Below are positions 25,933 through 37,604 of a stretch of DNA of 64,000 nt, one piece after another (within the stretch, counting starts at the first letter, position 1; each line of letters starts with the position of its first letter). The position numbers and the translations under genes are program-made. The stretch is from Alloyangia pacifica (GTDB taxonomy: Bacteria; Pseudomonadota; Alphaproteobacteria; Rhodobacterales; Rhodobacteraceae), in the NCBI RefSeq assembly GCF_003111685.1, contig NZ_CP022190.1, positions 892,001 through 956,000 on the forward strand, given 5' to 3'. A model generated the notes under the pieces. That model was not told the origin of the DNA. It did no database searches and worked only from the letters and a program-made list of their open reading frames with translations.

Positions 25933-26735
25933 GCCCGGAACAGGACAAAGAGGTGCTCATCCGCGTGCGCGGGCTGCGCACCCAGTTCGGCACCCACGTG
26001 GTGCACGACGGTCTGGACCTTGACGTCTACCGGGGCGAGGTTCTGGGCGTGGTCGGCGGCTCGGGCACCGGCAAGTCGGTGCTGTTGCGTGCCATCACCG
26101 GGCTCGAGCGCCCGACCGCGGGCCGGATCGAGGCTTTCGGAACCGAGGTGCTGACCGCCTCGGCGGAAGACCGCGCTCGGCTCGACGACCACTGGGGGGT
26201 GATGTTCCAGGACGGGGCGCTTTTCTCCTCGCTCACCGTGCGCGAGAATGTCGAGGTGCCGTTGCGCCGCATCGCCGAGCTGACACCCGAGCTGCGGCGG
26301 GCGCTGGCGGATCTCAAGATCTCGCTCGTCGGCCTGCCTTACCGCGCAGGCGATGCCGCCCCGTCGGAGCTTTCGGGCGGGATGCGCAAGCGCGCCGGGC
26401 TGGCGCGGGCTTTGGCCCTCGACCCCGAGATCGTCTTCCTTGACGAGCCGACCGCCGGGCTCGATCCGATCGGCGCCTCGGCCTTCGATGAGTTGATCAA
26501 CACACTAAGCGACGCGCTTGGACTGACCGTCTTTCTTGTCACCCATGATCTCGACACGCTCTATGCAACCTGCGACCGTATCGCGGTGCTGGCCGAGAAG
26601 CGGGTGCTCGCCACCGGCACGCTGCCCCAGATGCTGGAGGTCGATCACCCATGGGTGCAGGAATATTTCACCGGACCGAGAGCGCGGCTCGCGCGCGACG
26701 CGGTCTGGACCGACACCAAGACCGAGGCTGACTGA
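25929..26735 (+). CDS. MlaF-like ABC ATPase of an MCE lipid transporter
   Basis: This 268-residue ATPase has Walker A VVGGSGTGKSVLLRAITGL (about residues 38-56), signature LSGGMRKRAGLARAL and Walker B EIVFLDEPTAGLDP. The MRKR form of the signature is typical of MlaF-type ATPases. It uses a GTG start that overlaps the permease stop by four bases. It drives the STAS-MlaE permease, and the MCE protein follows after two bases. Confidence 0.92.
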   Translation: MSPEQDKEVLIRVRGLRTQFGTHVVHDGLDLDVYRGEVLGVVGGSGTGKSVLLRAITGLERPTAGRIEAFGTEVLTASAEDRARLDDHWGVMFQDGALFSSLTVRENVEVPLRRIAELTPELRRALADLKISLVGLPYRAGDAAPSELSGGMRKRAGLARALALDPEIVFLDEPTAGLDPIGASAFDELINTLSDALGLTVFLVTHDLDTLYATCDRIAVLAEKRVLATGTLPQMLEVDHPWVQEYFTGPRARLARDAVWTDTKTEAD

Positions 26736-26737
26736 CC

Positions 26738-28456
26738 ATGGAAACCCGCGCCAACTACGTGCTTGTCGGAGCCTTCGCCATCGCGGGCTTTGTCGGGCTG
26801 CTCGGCTTTCTGCTGTGGTTCGCCAACGTCGAGCTGGACAAGCAGTTCGACTATTACGACATCGACTTCCCCTCGGTCTCGGGCATGTCGATCGCTTCCG
26901 AGGTGCGCTTTGCCGGGCTGCCGGTGGGACAGGTGGTCGGCCTCGGCCTCTCGCCGGAGCAGAACGGCACGGTCCGGGTCCGCGTCGAGGTCACCGCGGG
27001 CACCCCGGTGCGCAGCAACTCCACTGCCACAATCGAGGCGCAGGGCGTCACCGGCGTCAGCTATGTCAGCATCGCCCCGGGCAGCCCCGGCGCGCGGCTG
27101 CTGTCCGATCAGACCGGCGAGCAGGTGCCGCGTATCGACGCTGGCCAGTCGGCCCTGCAATCGCTCACTGAATCCGCGCCCGAGATCTTCGACGAGACGC
27201 TGGAGCTGGTGCGCAGCCTGCGTACCCTCCTCGGCTCCGAGAACCAGCAGCGTGTCGTCACCATCCTGACCAATGTCGAGCAGGCCTCGGCCGAGCTGTC
27301 GCAGACGCTGCAGGATGTCTCCGGCGTGACCGGTGCGGTCTCGACCTTCACCGACCAGATGGACCGCTTCAACGCCAGCGTCGAGGGTATGACCGGTGAC
27401 GTGGCGGGCGTGCTCGCCGACGCGCAGGAGACTTTGCGCGCGATCACCACTCTGTCTGAAGAGGCTCGCGCACTTGTCGCCCAGGGCACCGGGACCGCTG
27501 CCGCGGCAGAGAGCTACATCACCGACCGGCTGGGCCCGGCGACCGAGCAGCTTCAGGGCACAGTCTCGGAGATCGAGGCGCGCTTCGCCCGCCTGAGCGA
27601 GCGCGCAGAGACCCTGGCCGAGACCTTCACCGAGACCGGTAGCGCCGCCAGCGCCCGGCTGGCCGAGGCGCAGGGCACATTGGCTGGTCTCGACGGGCTC
27701 ATCGCCGATCTGTCGCAGACCTCGCGCAGCGTCGACGGGGCGGCGCAGCGACTCGACGGGTTGCTCGCCGGCGACGGTGCCGCGCTGATCGCAGAGCTAC
27801 GCACCGCGACCGCCGAGGCGACCTCGGTGATCCAGGGCTTCGGCGACAGCACCGGTGCCGATCTGAGCGCCATCTTCGAGGACATCCGCACCGCCACCCG
27901 CTCGGCGGTGCAGACCATCGAAACGGTGGGCGCCGATCTCAGTTCGGCCTCCGGGCAGCTCGACGGGCTCGCAGGGGAGGCCTCGGAGACGCTGGAGGCG
28001 GCGCGTTCGACCTTCGCCGCGGCCAATGTCACGCTCTCCTCGATCAATGGCACGCTGGAGACGGGTGACCGCGCGCTCTCGGCCGCCGAGCGGGCCTTTG
28101 ACGGCGCCGACCGGGCGATCAGCCAGGAACTCGGCCCGATCGCGGCGCAGCTGCGCGGCACCCTGGCCGAGCTGGAGGCGGCTATCTCCCAGGTGTCGGG
28201 CGACATCCCCGGGATCACCAGCGAGCTGCGCGCCGCCAGCAGATCCGCCGCCGCGGCCTTTTCGGGACTCGAGGGCGCGGTCGGCGAGACCCGCCCGGCC
28301 CTGCGCGATTTCAGCGCCACCGCCCTGCCGCAGTTCAGCCGGCTCGCCGCCGAGGCGCGCGCGCTCATCGACAATCTCGACGCGCTCACCACGCAGCTCC
28401 GTCGAAACCCGACCCGCTTTTTCCTCGACGACCGTGCCCCAGAATACCGAAGGTAG
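26738..28456 (+). CDS. MCE-domain protein with long helical C-terminus (MlaD/PqiB-like)
   Basis: This 572-residue protein has one N-terminal membrane anchor (YVLVGAFAIAGFVGLLGFLLW, residues 7-27) and a single MCE domain (about residues 40-120, VRFAGLPVGQVVGLGL). About 430 residues of Ala/Glu/Ser/Thr-rich sequence follow, with heptad-like spacing that should form long helices. E. coli MlaD is about 183 residues, so this is a much longer form. In single-MCE proteins such as mycobacterial Mce, the long helices assemble into a needle that spans the periplasm. The very regular helical tail here suggests a similar bridge. It sits between the ATPase and an outer-membrane-type lipoprotein. Confidence 0.9.
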   Translation: METRANYVLVGAFAIAGFVGLLGFLLWFANVELDKQFDYYDIDFPSVSGMSIASEVRFAGLPVGQVVGLGLSPEQNGTVRVRVEVTAGTPVRSNSTATIEAQGVTGVSYVSIAPGSPGARLLSDQTGEQVPRIDAGQSALQSLTESAPEIFDETLELVRSLRTLLGSENQQRVVTILTNVEQASAELSQTLQDVSGVTGAVSTFTDQMDRFNASVEGMTGDVAGVLADAQETLRAITTLSEEARALVAQGTGTAAAAESYITDRLGPATEQLQGTVSEIEARFARLSERAETLAETFTETGSAASARLAEAQGTLAGLDGLIADLSQTSRSVDGAAQRLDGLLAGDGAALIAELRTATAEATSVIQGFGDSTGADLSAIFEDIRTATRSAVQTIETVGADLSSASGQLDGLAGEASETLEAARSTFAAANVTLSSINGTLETGDRALSAAERAFDGADRAISQELGPIAAQLRGTLAELEAAISQVSGDIPGITSELRAASRSAAAAFSGLEGAVGETRPALRDFSATALPQFSRLAAEARALIDNLDALTTQLRRNPTRFFLDDRAPEYRR

Positions 28457-28460
28457 CCCC

Positions 28461-29075
28461 ATGTTCCCGAGACCCCTCCTGCCCGTCCTCGCCCTCGCGC
28501 TCGGCACCTCCGGCTGCGCCGCGATCTCGGCGCTCGACAGCGCCTCGGAAGCGCTCGATGTCTACGAGCTGCAAACGCCCGCCATCGAGGGCGCGGCGCG
28601 GCGCGGCTGGGCCGAGCTTGTGGTCGAGCCGCCGATCGCCAGCGGCGCGCTGAGCACCGACCGCATCATGATCCGGCCCGCGCCGCTTCAGGCACAATAC
28701 CTGCCCGGCGCGCGCTGGTCCGACGAGACCCCCGCCATGCTGCAGACGCTTCTGGTGCGCAGCCTTGCCGAGACCGGCGCCTTTGCCTCGGTCGGTCGCG
28801 CGCCACTTGGCGCGCAGGGCGACTACGCGCTGCTGGGCGAGCTGACAGATTTCCAGGCCGAGAGCCTTGGCTCCGAGGGGCCGGTCTCGGTGCACCTGCG
28901 GCTGATGCTGCGACTGGTGCGCGAGCGCGACTCGGCGGTGGTGGCGAGCCGCACTTTCGAGGTGCGCGAACCCGCGGCGGACGACGAAACCACGACCGTC
29001 GTCGCCGCCTTCGACCGGGCCTCGCGGCGGATGGTCTCCGAGATCCTGCCCTGGGCGGTGCGCGCCGGGAGCTGA
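28461..29075 (+). CDS. ABC-type transport auxiliary lipoprotein (PqiC-like)
   Basis: This 204-residue protein has a signal with lipobox LGTSGC near residue 19 and the ABC_trans_aux fold. Conserved segments include YELQTPAIEG, RIMIRPAPLQAQYLPGARWSDETPAMLQTLLVRSLAETGAF and DYALLGELTDFQAE. PqiC-type lipoproteins attach the far end of MCE tunnels to the outer membrane. It is four bases after the MCE gene. Its presence explains why no periplasmic shuttle (MlaC) is required in this system. Confidence 0.88.
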   Translation: MFPRPLLPVLALALGTSGCAAISALDSASEALDVYELQTPAIEGAARRGWAELVVEPPIASGALSTDRIMIRPAPLQAQYLPGARWSDETPAMLQTLLVRSLAETGAFASVGRAPLGAQGDYALLGELTDFQAESLGSEGPVSVHLRLMLRLVRERDSAVVASRTFEVREPAADDETTTVVAAFDRASRRMVSEILPWAVRAGS

Positions 29076-29188
29076 GCCTCTCGTTCATTCACATCTTCCC
29101 CCTGCGTCACTTCGCGGTGCTGACAGGCGGCGCCGCGCCGCCTATACTCGGGGTCTGTCGAGACGAGGCTCATCCTGGGGAGGAACGC

Positions 29189-29473
29189 ATGGCTTCCGCA
29201 TCACGACGACTTTTGCTGAAAACCTACAGCGCTTGGATCGAGGCGGACGCGGCCTTTCGCGCCGCGCAGAGCAACCTAGCCGGGTTCTTCCCGGGCCGCC
29301 AGACGCATTTGTCGGTGCAGATCGGCAACCGCGGCTCGAAAGTGCGCCAGCTCTACAACGCGCGGCAGAGGGCGCTCGAAAAGCTGCAGCTCGCGCGCAG
29401 GCAGGCGCTGCTGGAGCGCGAGGCACGGCGGCGCCAAACACGGGTGAACCTGTTGCTGGTCTACTCGGGCTGA
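29189..29473 (+). CDS. small basic hypothetical protein
   Basis: This 94-residue Arg/Ala/Leu-rich, likely helical protein (MASASRRLLLKTYSAWIEADAAFRAAQ and VRQLYNARQRALEKLQLARRQALLEREARRR) has a good ribosome site (GGGGAGGAAC). I recognise no family. It follows the MCE operon after 113 bases and precedes a terminator, so it may be its own unit. Confidence 0.55.
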   Translation: MASASRRLLLKTYSAWIEADAAFRAAQSNLAGFFPGRQTHLSVQIGNRGSKVRQLYNARQRALEKLQLARRQALLEREARRRQTRVNLLLVYSG

Positions 29474-29513
29474 GCCGCTCCCCGCGCTGCGAGCCCAAAC
29501 CACCGGACACTGA

Positions 29514-29541
29514 AAAAGGCGCAGCCAGAGCCGCGCCTTTT
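29514..29541 (+). terminator. Rho-independent terminator
   Basis: aaaaggcgc-N10-gcgcctttt is a 9-bp perfect stem with U-run and A-run. It lies between the convergent small protein gene and choV and can serve both directions. Confidence 0.7.
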
Positions 29542-29562
29542 CGCTGCATCGCCCAGAGGGCC

Positions 29563-31418
<1,856 letters not shown>

Positions 31419-31504
31419 GGCTGCGCTCCTTATGATGAGCAGTCAGGAGAAGGATGTCGTCTGGCTCCGCGCCGGAACGCAAAGCCAAGCTGCGACAGCC
31501 AGGA

Positions 31505-32425
31505 TCAGAGACCCAGGGCCGATTTCACCGCCGGAAGCGCCGGCTCGCCGTCCAGCGTGGTCACGCCGTCGAGCCAGCTGTCGAGCACGTCGGGGTTCGC
31601 AGCAAGCCAGGCTTCCGCCGCCGCGTCCGACTTCTCGCCGTCATTGAGGATCGCGCCCATGATCTCGTTCTCCATCTGCAGCGAGAACTCGAGGTTGGTC
31701 AGCAGCTTGCCGACGTTCGGGCATTCCTCGACATAGCCCGCGCGGGTGTTGGTGTAGACCGTGGCACCGCCGAAGTCCGGGCCGAACCAGTCATCCCCGC
31801 CCGACAGGTAGGTAAGATCGAAGTTCGCGTTCATCGGGTGCGGCTCCCAGCCGAGGAAGACGATGGGGTCGTCCTTTTTCGACAGGCGTGCCACCTGGCT
31901 CAGCATGCCCTGTTCCGAGCTTTCCTTGACGTCGAAGTCCTTCAACCCGAAGGCATCCGCCTCGATCATGTCCATGATCAGCCGGTTGCCATCGTTACCG
32001 GGCTCAATGCCGTAGATGGTTTCGTCCAACTCATCGGCGTGGGCGGCGATGTCGGCGAAATCCTTGATTCCCAGCGCGGCGCCTGCGGCATTGGTGGCCA
32101 GCGTGTACTTCGCGCCCTCGAGGTTGGCGCGCACCGTGTCGACGGTGCCGGCCTCGCGGTAGGGGGCAATGTCGGCCTCCATCGTGGGCATCCAGTTGCC
32201 GAGGAAGACATCCATGTCACCCTCTTCCAGCGACACGTAGGTCACCGGCACGGAAAGCACGCTGATCTCAGTGTCATAGCCCATCGCCTCCAGCACGGTC
32301 GTGGTGGCTGCCGTGGTGGCGGTGATGTCCGTCCATCCCACATCCGAGAACCTGACTTTGGAGCAATCTGCAGCGGCGGCGCTTGCGCAAAGAGCGATGG
32401 CGGAGGTGGTCAGTACGAGTTTCAT
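31505..32425 (-). CDS. choX: choline ABC transporter substrate-binding protein ChoX
   Basis: This 306-residue protein has a signal peptide (MKLVLTTSAIALCASAAAA-DCS). It has the OpuAC/ProX fold with aromatic cage residues in the VFLGNWMPT and FLGWEPHPMN segments, as in S. meliloti ChoX. It binds choline in the periplasm. Start 32425 is preceded by AAAAGGGGA. It is the first gene of the divergent choXWV unit. Confidence 0.93.
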   Translation of the reverse strand: MKLVLTTSAIALCASAAAADCSKVRFSDVGWTDITATTAATTTVLEAMGYDTEISVLSVPVTYVSLEEGDMDVFLGNWMPTMEADIAPYREAGTVDTVRANLEGAKYTLATNAAGAALGIKDFADIAAHADELDETIYGIEPGNDGNRLIMDMIEADAFGLKDFDVKESSEQGMLSQVARLSKKDDPIVFLGWEPHPMNANFDLTYLSGGDDWFGPDFGGATVYTNTRAGYVEECPNVGKLLTNLEFSLQMENEIMGAILNDGEKSDAAAEAWLAANPDVLDSWLDGVTTLDGEPALPAVKSALGL

Positions 32426-32464
32426 AGGGTCCCCTTTTGAGGTTAGCGTGATGAATCTGAGATA

Positions 32465-32486
32465 TTGATTGACGAGTCAATTAATG
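32465..32486. promoter_or_regulatory. probable BetI operator between choXWV and betIBA
   Basis: attgattgac-ga-gtcaattaat is a nearly perfect inverted repeat (9 of 10 arm positions). It resembles BetI sites and lies in the choX-betI divergent region, 46 bases before betI and 40 bases from choX. BetI with choline as inducer is established in enterobacteria and rhizobia. Confidence 0.75.
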
Positions 32487-32531
32487 ACAGGCTATCCCGG
32501 AAAAGCAACCAAAAATCTCTGGGAGCCCCAC

Positions 32532-33209
32532 ATGGCCCGCAAATCCGAGGAAGAAAGACGCAGGGATCTGATCGCTGCGACGATCCGCGAGATCGGTGCC
32601 TCGGGCACGCTCAACGTCACGACCAGCCAGATCGCCAAGCGCGCCGGGGTCTCGCCGGGGCTCGCGTTCCACTACTTCCACGACAAGGACACGCTTTTTC
32701 TCGCCGCGATGCGGTCTATCCTGTCGGACTACAAGGCAGACGTGACCCGGGCGCTAGCGAGCGCCATCACCCCCGAAGACCGCGTCAATGCCATCGTCCA
32801 GGCCAGTTTCGGCATGGGCAGCTTCCGCCGCGAGGCGATCTCGGCATGGGTGAATTTTTACGCACTCGCGCTGCGCTCGGAAGAGGCGCGGCGGCTGCTC
32901 TATCTCTATCAGCGCCGGCTGCACAGCAATCTGGTCTACGCGCTGCGCCCCAGAATCGGTGAACGCGCCCCGGATGTGGCACGGCGAATCGGTGGCCTGA
33001 TCGACGGGCTCTATCTGCGCTACGCGCTCGACACCAAGATGCTGCGCCCGCCCGAAGAGGCGGTCGGCGCGGTCGACGGCTCGGAGGGGGCGCAGCACGT
33101 GCTGCGCGCCATCGCCGCCGAATGCACCGAAGTCCACGAAAACGACGACATCTCCATGGCGGACGCCGATCCGGCGCCCATGGCCCCCCTTGCAGGACCT
33201 CAGGAGTAA
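32532..33209 (+). CDS. betI: TetR-family choline-responsive repressor BetI
   Basis: This 225-residue TetR protein has an N-terminal HTH ([42 protein letters not shown], about residues 12-53), closely matching BetI. The C-terminal helical region (SVYARLVEYALRP type, here [11 protein letters not shown]) is a BetI feature. The tail is about 20-30 residues longer than in E. coli. It is followed two bases later by betB. BetI represses the bet genes until choline is present; the operator is at 32465. Confidence 0.9.
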   Translation: MARKSEEERRRDLIAATIREIGASGTLNVTTSQIAKRAGVSPGLAFHYFHDKDTLFLAAMRSILSDYKADVTRALASAITPEDRVNAIVQASFGMGSFRREAISAWVNFYALALRSEEARRLLYLYQRRLHSNLVYALRPRIGERAPDVARRIGGLIDGLYLRYALDTKMLRPPEEAVGAVDGSEGAQHVLRAIAAECTEVHENDDISMADADPAPMAPLAGPQE

Positions 33210-33211
33210 TC

Positions 33212-34672
33212 ATGACCTCTGCTTACCAACCCGCTGGCAGCCACTTCATCAACGGCGCCTATGTCGATGACACCGCAGGCGAAAAGATCGAGGTGATCTA
33301 CCCCCACACCGGAGAGGTGATCGCCACCCTGCACGCCGCCACCCCGGCGATCATCGAGCAGGCGCTGGCCTCGGCAGAAGCCGCGCAGGCCGAATGGGGC
33401 GCACTGTCGGGCACAGAGCGCGGCCGCGTGCTGCGCAAGGCGGCTGACCTGCTGCGCGCGCGCAACCGCGAGCTGTCCGAGATCGAAACCCATGACACCG
33501 GCAAGCCGATGTCCGAGACGCTGATTGCCGACGCCGCCTCGGGCGCCGATGCGCTGGAATACTTCGGCGGTCTTGCCGGCACGCTGACCGGCGAGCACAT
33601 CCCGGTGGCAGGCGGCGATTTCGTCTACACCCGCCGCGAGCCGCTCGGCGTCTGCATCGGCATCGGCGCCTGGAACTACCCGATCCAGATCGCCAGCTGG
33701 AAGGCTGCGCCCGCGCTGGCCTGCGGCAATGCGATGATCTTCAAGCCCTCCGAGATGACGCCGCTGACGGCGCTGAAGCTCGCCGAGATCCTGATCGAGG
33801 CCGGCGCGCCTGCGGGCATCTTCAACGTCGTGCAGGGCTATGGCGCCGTCGGCGCGTCGCTGATCACGGATCCGCGCGTCGACAAGGTCTCGCTCACCGG
33901 CTCGGTGCCCACGGGCCGCAAGGTCTACGCCGCCGCCGCCGACGGCATCCGCCATGTCACCATGGAACTGGGCGGCAAGTCCCCGATCGTGGTCTTTGAC
34001 GATGCGGACCTCGAAAGCGCCGTCGCTGCCGCGATCAACGGCAACTTCTATTCCACCGGCCAGATCTGCTCTAACGGCACCCGCGTCTTCGTGCAGGAGG
34101 GGCTGTATGAGACATTCGTCGCCCGGGTCGCCGAGCGCATGGAGAACGCCGTGATCGGCGATCCGATGGACGAGGCCACCACCATCGGTCCGATGGTCTC
34201 GGCCCGCCAGCGCAGCATTGTCGAGGGCTACATCGCCAAGGGCGTCGAAGAAGGGGCGCGGCTGGTGAAGGGTGGCAAGGTGCTGGACGGCGCGGGCTTC
34301 TACATCGAGCCGACGCTCTTTGCCGATGTCACCGACGAGATGACCATCGCCCGCGAGGAGATCTTCGGCCCGGTCATGTCGGTGCTGAAATTCGCCACCG
34401 AGGACGAAGCACTAGCCCGCGCGAACGACACGCAGTTCGGCCTTGCCGCCGGTGTGTTCACCGCCGATCTTACCCGCGCGCACCGCATGGCCGCGGGCTT
34501 CGAAGCGGGCACCTGCTACATCAACGCCTACAACCTCACCCCGGTCGAGGCGCCCTTCGGCGGCTCCAAGATGTCGGGTGTTGGCCGCGAGAACTCCAAG
34601 GCCGCCATCGCGCATTACAGCCAAGTGAAATCGGTCTACGTCGGCATGAACCCGACCGAAGCCCCGTTCTGA
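33212..34672 (+). CDS. betB: betaine-aldehyde dehydrogenase BetB
   Basis: This 486-residue NAD(P)-dependent aldehyde dehydrogenase oxidises betaine aldehyde to glycine betaine. Catalytic Glu and Cys lie in [12 protein letters not shown] and [11 protein letters not shown]. The NAD motif is [11 protein letters not shown]. Start 33212 follows CAGGAGT. It forms betI-betB-betA with gaps of 2 and 11 bases. Confidence 0.97.
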   Translation: MTSAYQPAGSHFINGAYVDDTAGEKIEVIYPHTGEVIATLHAATPAIIEQALASAEAAQAEWGALSGTERGRVLRKAADLLRARNRELSEIETHDTGKPMSETLIADAASGADALEYFGGLAGTLTGEHIPVAGGDFVYTRREPLGVCIGIGAWNYPIQIASWKAAPALACGNAMIFKPSEMTPLTALKLAEILIEAGAPAGIFNVVQGYGAVGASLITDPRVDKVSLTGSVPTGRKVYAAAADGIRHVTMELGGKSPIVVFDDADLESAVAAAINGNFYSTGQICSNGTRVFVQEGLYETFVARVAERMENAVIGDPMDEATTIGPMVSARQRSIVEGYIAKGVEEGARLVKGGKVLDGAGFYIEPTLFADVTDEMTIAREEIFGPVMSVLKFATEDEALARANDTQFGLAAGVFTADLTRAHRMAAGFEAGTCYINAYNLTPVEAPFGGSKMSGVGRENSKAAIAHYSQVKSVYVGMNPTEAPF

Positions 34673-34683
34673 AGGAGGCCGTG

Positions 34684-36342
34684 ATGCAGGCGGACTACGT
34701 CATCGTCGGCGCGGGCTCGGCAGGCTGCGCCATCGCCTACCGGCTCGCCGAGGCAGGCAAAAAGGTCATCGTGGTGGAATTCGGCGGCACGGACGCGGGC
34801 CCCTTCATCCAGATGCCCGGCGCGCTCTCTTACCCGATGAACATGAAGCGCTACGACTGGGGCTTCGAGTCCGAGCCCGAACCGCATCTTGGCGGGCGCC
34901 GCCTTGCGACGCCGCGCGGCAAGGTGCTGGGCGGCTCGTCCTCGATCAACGGCATGGTCTACGTGCGCGGCCACGCGCGGGACTTCGACACTTGGGAAGA
35001 GATGGGCGCGCAGGGCTGGGCCTATGCCGACGTGCTGCCCTACTACAAGCGCATGGAGAGCTGGCACGAGGGCGGTCACGGCGGTGATCCGGACTGGCGC
35101 GGCACCTCGGGCCCGCTGCACGTCTCGCGCGGCAAGCGCGATAACCCGCTCACCCGCGCCTTCGTCGAGGCTGGGGTACAGGCGGGCTACGAGGCGACCC
35201 ATGACTACAACGGCGAGAAGCAGGAGGGCTTCGGCCCCTTCGACGCGACCATCCACAAGGGCGAGCGCTGGTCGGCCTACAAGGCCTACCTCAAGCCCGC
35301 CATCGCCACCGGCAATGTCGAAGTGGTGCGCGGGCTCGCACGCAAGGTCGTGATCGAGAACGGCCGCGCCACCGGCCTCGAGATCGAGCGCAAGGGCAAG
35401 GTCGAGGTGATCACGGCCGGCAAGGAAGTGATCCTCGCGGCCTCCTCGATCAACTCGCCGAAGCTGCTGATGCACTCGGGGATCGGCCCGGCCGAGCACC
35501 TCAGGGAACACGGCATCGAGGTCGTCGCCGACCGTCCCGGCGTCGGGCAGAACCTTCAGGACCACCTCGAGCTCTACATCCAGCAGGCGGCGACGCAGCC
35601 GGTGTCGCTGTTCAAGTACTGGAACCTCTTCGGCAAGGCTTATGTCGGCGCGCAATGGCTCTTCACCCGCAAGGGCCCGGGCGCCTCGAACCAGTTCGAG
35701 AGCTGCGCCTTCGTGCGCTCGAAGCCGGGCGTGGAATACCCCGACATCCAATACCACTTCCTGCCCATCGCCGTGCGCTACGACGGCAAGGCGGCCGCCG
35801 AAGGCCACGGCTTTCAGGCCCACGTCGGCCCGATGCGCTCCAAGTCGCGGGGCGCGGTGACGCTGAAGTCCGCCGACCCCAAGCACGCCCCCAGCATCTT
35901 CTTCAACTACATGTCGCATGAGGATGACTGGGTCGATTTCCGCACCTGCATCCGCCTCACCCGCGAGATCTTCGGCCAGGAGGCCTTTGCCCCCTACCGT
36001 GGCCACGAGATCCAGCCCGGAGACGCCGTGCAGACGGACGAGGAGCTGAACGATTTCATCCGCGCGCATGCCGAAAGCGCCTACCACCCCTGCGGCACCT
36101 GCCGGATGGGGGCGGCCTCCGATCCGATGGCCGTGGTCGATCCCGAGTGCCGGGTGATCGGCGTCGAGGGGCTGCGCGTTGCCGACAGTTCGATCTTCCC
36201 GCAGATCACCAACGGCAACCTCAACGCGCCCTCGATCATGACCGGAGAGAAGGCCTCGGATCACATCCTCGGCAAGCACCCTCTGCCCCGCGACAACGCC
36301 CAGCCGTGGGTACATCCGGAGTGGAGAACGGCACAGCGCTGA
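34684..36342 (+). CDS. betA: choline dehydrogenase BetA
   Basis: This 552-residue GMC flavoprotein has the N-terminal FAD motif [28 protein letters not shown]. It also has the GMC signature [20 protein letters not shown] and a C-terminal active-site region with [12 protein letters not shown] and [21 protein letters not shown]. It oxidises choline to betaine aldehyde at the membrane. A GTG at 34681 is possible, but ATG 34684 fits GAAGGAGG best. Confidence 0.96.
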   Translation: MQADYVIVGAGSAGCAIAYRLAEAGKKVIVVEFGGTDAGPFIQMPGALSYPMNMKRYDWGFESEPEPHLGGRRLATPRGKVLGGSSSINGMVYVRGHARDFDTWEEMGAQGWAYADVLPYYKRMESWHEGGHGGDPDWRGTSGPLHVSRGKRDNPLTRAFVEAGVQAGYEATHDYNGEKQEGFGPFDATIHKGERWSAYKAYLKPAIATGNVEVVRGLARKVVIENGRATGLEIERKGKVEVITAGKEVILAASSINSPKLLMHSGIGPAEHLREHGIEVVADRPGVGQNLQDHLELYIQQAATQPVSLFKYWNLFGKAYVGAQWLFTRKGPGASNQFESCAFVRSKPGVEYPDIQYHFLPIAVRYDGKAAAEGHGFQAHVGPMRSKSRGAVTLKSADPKHAPSIFFNYMSHEDDWVDFRTCIRLTREIFGQEAFAPYRGHEIQPGDAVQTDEELNDFIRAHAESAYHPCGTCRMGAASDPMAVVDPECRVIGVEGLRVADSSIFPQITNGNLNAPSIMTGEKASDHILGKHPLPRDNAQPWVHPEWRTAQR

Positions 36343-36470
36343 CGCCTTTCTCGCGCCGCCACACCGGCGGCGCGGATGCTGCCCGGGGATGACCCGGCGT
36401 TGCACAACTCCCTGATGCCGCGACTCACTTTTCAGGCTACGCTTGTCCCAGGCAAGAGCAGGACAAGAAA

Positions 36471-37322
36471 ATGATCACCCCATCCCCCCGACCATGGGTC
36501 AGGGCGGGCGCATTGATCGTCGCACTGGCGGCAACCCTGGGTGGTTGCGGCAGTTCGGCGCCGCGCACCGCGACCCTCTCCCCAAGCGAAACCCAGGCGC
36601 TCTACGTGCGAGAGAACCGCGCCTCCGGCATCCCCCACCGCTTCGGCGACACCAAGCCGCATGACTGGGGCGCAATCAGCCCGGCCCGCTACCCTGTGCA
36701 TGGGCTCGACGCCGCGCGCTATCAGGGCGTGATCGACTGGCACGCGGCGCGCGGCGCGGGTATCCGCTTCGGCTATCTCAAGGCGACCGAGGGTGGCGAT
36801 CACATCGACCCGGCCTTCGGGCAGAACGCCGCGGGGGCCCGCTCCGCGGGCGTGCCTGTCGGTGCCTATCACTTCTACTACTTCTGCCGCCCGGCGCACG
36901 AGCAGGCCGCGTGGTTCATCGCCAACGTGCCCAAACGGCGCGGCGACCTGCCGCCGATCCTCGACATGGAGTGGAACCACCTCTCGCCCACCTGCCGCAT
37001 CCGGCCGCCCGCGAGCGAGGTGCGCGCCAGCATCCGCGAGTTCTCGCGGATCGTCGAGCGTCACTATGGCACCGCCCCGGTGATCTACACGACGCCGGAC
37101 TTCTACGCCCGCAACGATCTCGGCAGCCTGCGCGGCACTGAGTTCTGGCTGCGCTCGGTCACTGCGCACCCCTCGGAGCGCTATCCCGACGAACGCTGGA
37201 GCTTCTGGCAATACACCGGCACCGGGCTGGTGCCCGGGGTGCGCGGGCCGGTGGATTTGAACGCCTTCGCCGGCAACGAGGCGACCTGGCAGGCCTGGCT
37301 CGCGGCGCGCAGCCAAGGGTAG
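36471..37322 (+). CDS. GH25 (lysozyme M1-like) lipoprotein
   Basis: This 283-residue protein has a signal peptide with lipobox ALAATLGGC (about residue 26). A GH25 barrel follows with HGLDAARYQGVIDW (about residues 76-90), GAYHFYYFCRP and the catalytic DMEW near residue 163. It should cleave the peptidoglycan glycan backbone. The enzyme is not followed by a partner gene. It lies between betA and metN, with its own promoter in the 128 bases upstream. A function in cell-wall remodelling or competition is possible. Confidence 0.9.
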   Translation: MITPSPRPWVRAGALIVALAATLGGCGSSAPRTATLSPSETQALYVRENRASGIPHRFGDTKPHDWGAISPARYPVHGLDAARYQGVIDWHAARGAGIRFGYLKATEGGDHIDPAFGQNAAGARSAGVPVGAYHFYYFCRPAHEQAAWFIANVPKRRGDLPPILDMEWNHLSPTCRIRPPASEVRASIREFSRIVERHYGTAPVIYTTPDFYARNDLGSLRGTEFWLRSVTAHPSERYPDERWSFWQYTGTGLVPGVRGPVDLNAFAGNEATWQAWLAARSQG

Positions 37323-37337
37323 CGCCGCCCTGCACAT

Positions 37338-37370
37338 CCTCACCCGGGACCGACCAGGCGCCGGGTGAGG
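37338..37370 (+). terminator. hairpin, possible terminator
   Basis: cctcacccgg-N13-ccgggtgagg is a 10-bp perfect stem 15 bases after the lysozyme stop. It lacks a U-run, so termination is not certain. Confidence 0.4.
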
Positions 37371-37604
37371 CATGTACGCGTCTGTCCTCTTGCAAAAAGA
37401 ACATCCTCCGGCCCGGCCCGCCACCCGGCGAACAGCCCCCGCGTGCCCTGCCACAAGCCGGAACACCCTCCCAGCCCTGCAGGCATGATACACTCCGCCG
37501 CACAGTACCCCTGCGCCCGCAAGTGCCCGGTAGGGCTTGCGTCCCCGGCCCATATCCGGTCTATCGCGCCGCGGGAGGAGGCCGGACGGAAACAAGAGAC
37601 TCGG

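Noticed and set aside
34636..36405. 589-residue frame antisense to betA
   Set aside because: It mirrors betA codon bias and has no recognisable motif.
37371..37604. SAM or other riboswitch upstream of metN
   Set aside because: I could not find the conserved SAM-II or SAM/SAH-type core; only a plain hairpin at 37338-37370 was seen.
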